Origin: Candidatus Saccharimonadota bacterium
GTDB taxonomy: Bacteria > Patescibacteriota > Saccharimonadia > UBA4664
Assembly: GCA_029288275.1 (NCBI GenBank)
Contig: JARIHM010000012.1
Span: 1 to 11,227, forward strand
DNA length: 11,227 bases
Direction of reading: 5' to 3'
The notes beneath the pieces were generated by a model, which was not told the origin of the DNA, did not search any database, and saw nothing but the letters and a program-made list of their open reading frames with translations. The first letter of the stretch is position 1. Every line of letters starts with the position of its first letter. This document shows positions 6,738 through 11,227 of this stretch, piece by piece. The position numbers and the translations under genes were made by a program.

Positions 6738-8042
6738 ATGGAACTGATTGTTGACCTCCATGTGCATTCGCGGTACGCGCGAGCCACCAGCCCAAGCTGC
6801 AATATTGTTGGTTTGTATCGCTGGGGCAAGCTCAAGGGTATCAATGTGATCGGGACAGGTGATTTTACGCATCCCGAGTATTTTGCCGAGCTACGCGATC
6901 AACTGGTACCGGCCGAGGCGGGGCTGTATGCTTTGCGGCCCGATTTGGCCACCGCGGCCGACGCGCTTTTGCCGCCGAGCGTACGAGACAACGTGTTGCG
7001 GTTTATTCTGAGTAGCGAGATCAGCACTATTTATTCCAAAAGTGGCCGCGTGCGTAAGGTTCACCAGCTAGTGATAATGCCCAGTTTAGAGGCAGTAGGT
7101 GAGCTGAACGCGCGGCTGGAGCGGATTGGCAATTTGAAGGCCGATGGGCGACCCATCCTGGGCCTAGACGCCAAGGAATTATTGCGCCAGGCGCTAGAGG
7201 TCACGCCTGAGGCATTGTACGTGCCAGCACATATTTGGACGCCGTGGTTTGGGTTATTTGGCTCCAAATCAGGCTTTGATAGCATCGAAGAGGCCTACGA
7301 AGAGTTGGCGCCAGAGGTCCGGGCGATCGAGACGGGTTTATCGAGCGATCCAAACATGAACTGGCGGGTAGCCAATCTAGATGGGCTGGCCATTATTTCG
7401 GGTTCGGATGCGCATTCGCTGCCCAAGCTGGGCCGGGAGGCCACGGTACTGCGGGTACCGGAGCTAAGCTATGCCGAAGTGGTGGGTGCGATTAAAACCA
7501 ACGATGAGCGTCTGGTGGGGACGATTGAATTCTTTCCACAAGAGGGGATGTATCACTACGATGGCCACCGGGCGTGCGGCGTGAGGCTGGCCCCGGCTCA
7601 AACGCGGGAGCTGGGCGGCATCTGCCCCAAATGTGGCAAGCCGTTGGTGGTAGGTGTAGATTACCGAGTGGAAGAGCTGGCTGAAGCGGACCGGCCGGAG
7701 GCATACGTGCCGCCGCGGGCTAAGCAGGTGGAATACGTCATTCCACTGGTAGAGATGCTGGCTGAGCTGCGCGACGTAAAGTCGGTGAACGGGCCGGTGA
7801 TTGGACGCGAGTATGACCGGTTAATCGGGGCGCTGGGCGCGGAGTTTGAGATTTTGCGCCAGGTACCGGTGGCCCAGATTGGGGCGGTGGCGCCGGCCGT
7901 GGGGGAGGCAATAGAGCGGTTGCGCCGGCGCCACGTCTACCTGGAGCCTGGCTACGACGGCGTGTATGGCGTAGTTCGGGTCTTTAAGGATGCGGCTGAG
8001 CGGGGCGAGAGCCTAAAGCAGATGTCGCTCCTCGACCTATGA
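6738..8042 (+). CDS. Endonuclease Q-like PHP-domain nuclease (TIGR00375-type)
   Basis: A 434-aa protein whose N-terminus is a PHP metal-dependent phosphoesterase domain: DLHVHSRYARATS (residues 6-18, metal-binding H8 and H10), GTGDFTHP (39-46), SSEISTIY (92-99), KVHQLV (107-112) and SGSDAHSLPKLG (221-232). After it come YHYDGHRACG (272-281) and CPKCGKPL (296-303), a zinc-finger region with C280, C296 and C299, then VEELAEADRP and a helical C-terminal part. This order is that of endonuclease Q, which nicks DNA 5' of uracil, hypoxanthine, xanthine or abasic sites; such proteins are often mislabelled UvrD helicase because the two genes are neighbours. Here the helicase start overlaps its stop by 4 nt. 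The last residues, QMSLLDL (428-434), resemble a sliding-clamp-binding peptide. ATG 6738 is preferred over GTG 6732, which lies only 2 nt after the -10. Activity on deaminated DNA is inferred from family. Confidence 0.9.
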   Translation: MELIVDLHVHSRYARATSPSCNIVGLYRWGKLKGINVIGTGDFTHPEYFAELRDQLVPAEAGLYALRPDLATAADALLPPSVRDNVLRFILSSEISTIYSKSGRVRKVHQLVIMPSLEAVGELNARLERIGNLKADGRPILGLDAKELLRQALEVTPEALYVPAHIWTPWFGLFGSKSGFDSIEEAYEELAPEVRAIETGLSSDPNMNWRVANLDGLAIISGSDAHSLPKLGREATVLRVPELSYAEVVGAIKTNDERLVGTIEFFPQEGMYHYDGHRACGVRLAPAQTRELGGICPKCGKPLVVGVDYRVEELAEADRPEAYVPPRAKQVEYVIPLVEMLAELRDVKSVNGPVIGREYDRLIGALGAEFEILRQVPVAQIGAVAPAVGEAIERLRRRHVYLEPGYDGVYGVVRVFKDAAERGESLKQMSLLDL

Positions 8043-9868
8043 CCGATTGGCTGGAAGCGCTCAATGCCGAACAGCGGCAGGCTGCCATGGCCGGACCGGG
8101 TCCGCTTATGGTGGTGGCTGGCCCAGGAACCGGCAAGACGGGGACGTTGGCGGCGCGGGTTGCTTGGCTCGTTGCCAGCGGAACGGCCCGGCCGGAGGAG
8201 GTTGTGGCGCTTACGTTTACTACGAAAGCAGCCGAAGAATTGCGTGGCCGGGTGGAACGGCTGCTGGCCAGTAGCGGACCGGTACTGGCAGTTGACCGGC
8301 CAGCTGTACTGACGTTTCATGCCTTGGCGCAGCGATTACTCGCTGAGGCTGGCCAGACACCCGGCCGGCTCATCGCTGAGGATGAGCGGTTGGCGGTGAT
8401 TCGCGCGCTGGAGCGGCCGACTCAATTGCAAGAATTGCCAGCGCGCGAACTGGCGCTGCGGCTGTCACGCTATCGCAACACCGAGGCAGCAGCCGGATCA
8501 GAAGACGGCGTCTGGAGTGAGCTGGCAACCCAGTATCGGGCAGCCTTGGCTGAGCTGGGCGCGGGCGATTTTGATGATCTCATCTTGCAGGCCTATGCGG
8601 TTGCCCGCGCCGAAGGCAGCTCCGTTACCCGGCCGCGGTATCTGCTAATCGATGAGTTCCAAGACACGAGCGACATTCAGTACGCGCTCGCCCGTCAGTT
8701 ACAGTCTGCCGATAACCTGGCCGTGATTGGCGATCCGCGGCAATCCATTTACGGCTTTCGAGGAGCCGGTGCGGCCATGTTTGACCGGTTTACGGCTGAT
8801 TTCCCGGCCGCCCAGACCGTCACGCTCAGCACCAATTACCGCTCGGCCGGGCGGATTGTGGCGCTGGGCAACGCGGTATTTCCGGATGCTGCCGCCCTGA
8901 CGGCGCATACGACTATGTCAGGCCGCACGCGCCTCATCCAGACGCTTGACGAAGCTGCCGAGGCTGACTGGATCGTTGCTCAAATTGAGGCCGAGCTCGG
9001 TGGCACTGATTTTCAACGCGCCGGTACAGCCGACCATGGCTTGGCGCTTGCGGCCGCTGGATTTAGCGACTTTGCTATTATTTATCGCACCCACCGTCTA
9101 GGTCAGGCGTTGCAGCGCCGCCTGGCTGACTCCGGATTGCCGTATCAAGTGGCAGGCGAGGGATCGCCGTACGATCGGCCTGAGCTGCGGTTGCTCGTGC
9201 GGCTTTTGAGCCTGCTGGCGGGCCGGGCGGCCGCCGAAACCCCCACTCCTGGCGAGAGCCCGGTTTGGCAGAGATTAACCGCTGCGCAGCAAGTTGCGCT
9301 TCTCGACGAGTGGCGCCTGCAAGGTTTGACCGAGCCGCCGAGCTGTCTGGCCGTACGCCTGGCGCGCCAGCTCGGCTTAGGCCAAACTGACATGGCGGCG
9401 CGCCGAGACCTCGCTCAGCTCCTGGCACTTCTGGCTCGGTTTGATCACACCGCTGAGCCACTCGCCGCCGCCGTGGCTCATTTGCAGGCTATCGCTGAGC
9501 AGGAATTCTACGATCCTAGTGCCGATGCCATTACGCTGCTTACTATCCATGCTGCCAAGGGCCTAGAATTTGCCCACGTTTTTGTTTGTGCTCTCGAGGA
9601 AGACCGGCTGCCGCATCGTCAACCGGGCGGCCAGGCGACCGATATCGAGGAAGAGCGCCGCTTGTTTTATGTAGCAATTACCCGCGCTAAGCGCCAGCTG
9701 GATCTTACCTATACCCAGTCACGATCTGGCCGGTCGAGTGCGCTATCGCGCTTTATCAAAGAGGTTACGGCGCCTGAGCTTGAACTACTGGCTGATCCGG
9801 CTATGGCCGCCCAGCAGCGCCAGCGCCAGCGTCGACAGGTTCGGCGGGCGCAGGGCCGGCTATTTTAA
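8039..9868 (+). CDS. UvrD/PcrA/Rep-like superfamily 1A DNA helicase
   Basis: A 609-aa ATP-dependent 3'-5' DNA helicase with every SF1A motif: Q-motif LNAEQRQA (8-15), motif I AGPGTGKT (27-34), Ia ALTFTTKAAEELRGRV (57-72), II LIDEFQDT (203-210), III GDPRQSIYGFRGA (231-243), IV STNYRS (264-269), V LTIHAAKGLEF (501-511) and VI EEERRLFYVAITRAK (537-551). It is about 110 residues shorter than E. coli UvrD, mainly in the 2A/2B region between motifs IV and V, suggesting a reduced 2B subdomain. The C-terminal tail is Gln/Arg-rich and ends in QGRLF (605-609), a match to the QxxLF core of bacterial beta-clamp-binding motifs. Translation is coupled to the EndoQ-like gene (ATGA, 8039-8042), so it probably unwinds or displaces the strand after the nick. 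It ends at a hairpin shared with a convergent operon. Confidence 0.97.
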   Translation: MTDWLEALNAEQRQAAMAGPGPLMVVAGPGTGKTGTLAARVAWLVASGTARPEEVVALTFTTKAAEELRGRVERLLASSGPVLAVDRPAVLTFHALAQRLLAEAGQTPGRLIAEDERLAVIRALERPTQLQELPARELALRLSRYRNTEAAAGSEDGVWSELATQYRAALAELGAGDFDDLILQAYAVARAEGSSVTRPRYLLIDEFQDTSDIQYALARQLQSADNLAVIGDPRQSIYGFRGAGAAMFDRFTADFPAAQTVTLSTNYRSAGRIVALGNAVFPDAAALTAHTTMSGRTRLIQTLDEAAEADWIVAQIEAELGGTDFQRAGTADHGLALAAAGFSDFAIIYRTHRLGQALQRRLADSGLPYQVAGEGSPYDRPELRLLVRLLSLLAGRAAAETPTPGESPVWQRLTAAQQVALLDEWRLQGLTEPPSCLAVRLARQLGLGQTDMAARRDLAQLLALLARFDHTAEPLAAAVAHLQAIAEQEFYDPSADAITLLTIHAAKGLEFAHVFVCALEEDRLPHRQPGGQATDIEEERRLFYVAITRAKRQLDLTYTQSRSGRSSALSRFIKEVTAPELELLADPAMAAQQRQRQRRQVRRAQGRLF

Positions 9869-9901
9869 AGGCCCTTTGAGCGCAATTGCTCAAAGGGCCT
9901 T
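9868..9901. terminator. Hairpin between convergent genes, probable terminator
   Basis: Perfect 14-bp stem AAGGCCCTTTGAGC (9868-9881) and GCTCAAAGGGCCTT (9888-9901) with loop GCAATT, sitting exactly between the helicase stop and the kinase stop at 9904. It is long and stable but has no real T-run on either side (GTTC to the right, TTTAAAATAG to the left when read on the minus strand), so its termination strength is uncertain; it may also protect both mRNA 3' ends. Confidence 0.75.
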
Positions 9902-9903
9902 GT

Positions 9904-10356
9904 TCAAGCGGTCACCAGCTTGCTGAAACCGTCTCCCAGAGAGGGAGGGTCCGTCTGGAGTTCCATCTCCATGCGACGGATCGCCTTCTCAGGGACGTGA
10001 CGCTCCCGCGCCTGGTTACGCTGGAGGCACACCTTCAATTGAGTTCGAAACCAGGCGCCTTTGACCTGGTCGGTCCATTGCCGGCAGTGCGCCACTAACT
10101 GGCGCCGGTAAGCGGCATTGCAGTTGGTGACGTCTACCACCACCGACCGGCCACTGCTCAAGGCCTGGCCGATACGGTGATAGGCCTCTTCCCAGACCTT
10201 GTCATTGCGCGACTGGTCGTTGACATCGCCCAGCTCGCGCCGGATCTCATCGGGGCAAACGTATTCGGCGTTCAACTGCTGGGCCAGGGGCTTGAGCAGC
10301 GTGCTCTTGCCGCTGGCCGGCAGTCCAATGCCGATGATGGCTTCTGGTTGAGTCAT
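9904..10356 (-). CDS. Small P-loop kinase (AAA_33 / polynucleotide-kinase-like)
   Basis: A 150-aa one-domain kinase. Walker A is GLPASGKST (residues 11-19); VCPDEIRREL (33-42) supplies the Asp (D36) and Arg (R39) placed like the catalytic residues of T4 polynucleotide kinase and zeta-type kinases; VVVDVTN (72-78) is the Walker B-like strand; CLQRNQARERHVPEKAIRRM (110-129) is an arginine-rich lid. This is the family often labelled AAA family ATPase, which includes 5'-OH polynucleotide kinases and relatives that phosphorylate small molecules. The substrate cannot be told from sequence. It is shorter than zeta toxins and lacks a fused phosphatase or ligase. A strong AAGGAGG (10370-10364) lies 7 nt before the ATG, and the start overlaps the stop of the upstream gene (ATGA), so both proteins are made together, the kinase perhaps in greater amount. 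Confidence 0.88.
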   Translation of the reverse strand: MTQPEAIIGIGLPASGKSTLLKPLAQQLNAEYVCPDEIRRELGDVNDQSRNDKVWEEAYHRIGQALSSGRSVVVDVTNCNAAYRRQLVAHCRQWTDQVKGAWFRTQLKVCLQRNQARERHVPEKAIRRMEMELQTDPPSLGDGFSKLVTA

Positions 10357-10781
10357 GCCGCCTCCTCCTTGAAGACCTTCAGGTCGTCATCGCTCAGGCC
10401 CAGGTCGGCCAGCGACACTTGCAGACTCTTGGCTTCGGCCTCTAGCTCGGCCAGAACGTCCTGACCTCCGATCAGCTGCTCCAGGAACCGATCAGCTCTG
10501 GTCGTATCAACAAACTCAACCGGCACGCATTCGCTGATGTCATATGCGTAGTTGAATCCGTCACAAGTGACCCAGTTATTCTCCCGGTCCACTTCAACTG
10601 CCCTGAGCAGCTTCGGCCCCGTATTGCGCTCGGCGATGTAGAGATCGCCAGGCTGGAGCTCGGCTTCCTGGAGCCACTCACTGTCGGTGGGCTCCAATCT
10701 GCGGCGGTAGAGCTGGCCATTGATGGTCACCGGCTGTCCGCTGCGCAGTTTTTTGAGCGTGGCATAGGTGCGGTGCGTCAC
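10353..10781 (-). CDS. Uncharacterised 142-aa acidic partner of the kinase
   Basis: I do not recognise a family. Residues 1-92 look beta-rich with alternating short hydrophobic and polar stretches (QPVTINGQLYRRRL, PGDLYIAER, WVTCDGFNYAYD, ECVPVEFV), perhaps a small barrel, with two cysteines (C73, C85). Residues 94-142 are helical and strongly acidic (FLEQLIGGQDVLAELEAEA, then LADLGLSDDDLKVFKEEAA). The start is GTG at 10781 with AGGAAACGAGG just upstream. It overlaps the downstream kinase by 4 nt. The order, an acidic small protein first and a P-loop kinase second in a coupled pair, is like an antitoxin-toxin operon, but could equally be a substrate-binding or RNA-repair partner. No membrane or secretion signal. 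Confidence 0.75.
   Translation of the reverse strand: MTHRTYATLKKLRSGQPVTINGQLYRRRLEPTDSEWLQEAELQPGDLYIAERNTGPKLLRAVEVDRENNWVTCDGFNYAYDISECVPVEFVDTTRADRFLEQLIGGQDVLAELEAEAKSLQVSLADLGLSDDDLKVFKEEAA
10364..10370 (-). promoter_or_regulatory. Strong Shine-Dalgarno of the kinase gene
   Basis: AAGGAGG on the minus strand, 7 nt before the ATG at 10356-10354, is fully complementary to the 16S tail CCTCCTT seen at 1334-1340. It lies inside the end of the upstream coding region and is the strongest ribosome-binding site in the window, in contrast to the leaderless starts elsewhere. Confidence 0.8.
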
Positions 10782-10870
10782 GATACCTCGTTTCCTAGTC
10801 CATGGTGCGTCGAGTAATTTCGATTTTATTATTTAATCATAAAATTGATCATAAGTCCACCATTAGGTGG
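10782..10870. other. AT-rich divergent intergenic region
   Basis: AT-rich stretch about 10815-10854 upstream of the leftward kinase pair. It contains a direct repeat ATCATAA twice with a 12-nt period (about 10837-10855) and a small CCACC-ATTA-GGTGG hairpin (10857-10870). The direct repeat could be a regulator-binding site. No clear leftward -35/-10 pair stands out, though TATGAT and TAATAA occur. Confidence 0.35.
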
Positions 10871-10899
10871 TTGTTATCCGGGGCTACGTAGAGTATAAG
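10871..10899 (+). promoter_or_regulatory. Possible promoter of the zinc-ribbon gene
   Basis: TTGTTA (10871-10876), 17-nt spacer, TATAAG (10894-10899). Predicted start near 10906, about 29 nt before the ATG at 10935, leaving room for GAAGG (10922-10926) at an 8-nt spacing. Confidence 0.55.
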
Positions 10900-10934
10900 A
10901 ACCAAGGCCCTATTCCCGATCGAAGGTGGCTCTA

Positions 10935-11162
10935 ATGCCAAAGGCTAATACGTGGAAAGCGTTCTTTGCTTTGCCGATCCTGGATGATCGGACAGGCGCA
11001 AGGGCGGTCGCCACTGTCTACTATTGCTACCATTGCCAGTTGTTCGAACGCATCGGGCTCAGAGGCAGGCGGAAAAAGTTCTGCCGTTGCACTCTGGGGC
11101 AGAATAACTGGGAGCACATTTTTCGGAAAAAAGGCGTAGAATATCGCGGAAGGGTTCAGTAG
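10935..11162 (+). CDS. Small basic zinc-ribbon-like protein, unknown function
   Basis: A 75-aa basic protein not assigned to a family. Cysteines C31 and C34 (CYHC) and C50 and C52 (CRC) could bind one zinc ion, with the basic stretch LRGRRKKF between the pairs and a second basic patch IFRKKGVEYRGR at the end, as in small nucleic-acid-binding zinc ribbons. The CxC second half is atypical (CxxC is usual). The ATG at 10935 is chosen over the GTG at 10926 because GAAGG lies 8 nt upstream of it. It diverges from the kinase pair. It is complete, with TAG at 11160-11162, 26 nt before adapter sequence begins, so nothing can be said about downstream genes. Confidence 0.6.
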   Translation: MPKANTWKAFFALPILDDRTGARAVATVYYCYHCQLFERIGLRGRRKKFCRCTLGQNNWEHIFRKKGVEYRGRVQ

Positions 11163-11188
11163 ATCTCTGATGGGTCGAGGGCATAAGG

Positions 11189-11227
11189 CTGTCTCTTATA
11201 CACATCTGACGCTGCCGACGACTAGTC
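11189..11227. other. Residual Illumina Nextera i5 adapter (assembly artefact)
   Basis: CTGTCTCTTATACACATCT (11189-11207) is the reverse complement of the Tn5 mosaic end used in Nextera libraries, and GACGCTGCCGACGA (11208-11221) is the reverse complement of the Read 1 primer part. The final CTAGTC (11222-11227) fits the first six bases of a reverse-complemented i5 index; from memory it matches S513. These bases are not biological, and genome sequence ends at 11188. Confidence 0.98.

Noticed and set aside
6675..6872. N-terminal extension of the small membrane protein to 157 codons
   Set aside because: It crosses its own -10 box and overlaps the start of the EndoQ-like gene; the extra residues do not look like protein.
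9078..9461. Minus-strand 127-codon ORF inside the helicase
   Set aside because: Shadow of a GC-rich coding frame; the plus-strand helicase is continuous with all motifs.

Overview
The window looks like one end-to-end metagenome or single-cell contig from a member of the Patescibacteria (Candidate Phyla Radiation). The basis is the 16S rRNA gene: a short V3 stem, the variant GGGACCCGCACAAG block, several unusual but compensated helix positions, and no 23S gene close behind it. Saccharimonadia-like affinity is my best guess but is not proven here. Stops are TGA, TAA and TAG, so the TGA-glycine code of Gracilibacteria/Absconditabacteria is excluded. Genes are tightly packed, with three ATGA stop/start overlaps, and two start codons lie only 6 nt after a perfect extended -10 box, implying leaderless mRNAs. 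The last 39 bases are Illumina Nextera adapter, not genome.

Layout. 1-1341: 3' part of the 16S rRNA gene (+), cut by the contig edge. 1342-1680: spacer with a perfect bidirectional terminator. 1681-2226: orphan protein (-) with its own near-consensus promoter. 2284-3587: two-gene operon (-), a PadR regulator and a membrane-anchored protein. 3588-3665: compact divergent control region. 3666-6397: ABC ATPase and MacB/FtsX-type permease (+). 6399-6674: small two-helix membrane protein (-), leaderless. 6738-9868: endonuclease Q-like PHP nuclease and UvrD-like helicase (+), overlapping by 4 nt. 9868-9901: hairpin between convergent genes. 9904-10781: uncharacterised acidic protein and a small P-loop kinase (-). 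10935-11162: small zinc-ribbon-like protein (+). 11189-11227: adapter.

How the genes work together. PadR, its coupled membrane protein and the divergent ABC transporter form one apparent regulon: a single inverted repeat overlaps the -35 of the ABC promoter and lies just upstream of the -10 of padR, so one bound PadR dimer could control both directions. The EndoQ-like nuclease and the helicase form a likely DNA-repair pair for deaminated bases. Both proteins end at their extreme C-termini in a sliding-clamp-binding-like peptide (QMSLLDL and QGRLF), which suggests that both are recruited to the replication clamp. The kinase pair has the order and overlap of a toxin-antitoxin or RNA-repair module, but its function cannot be read from the sequence. 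I see no CRISPR array, tRNA, insertion sequence or prophage.
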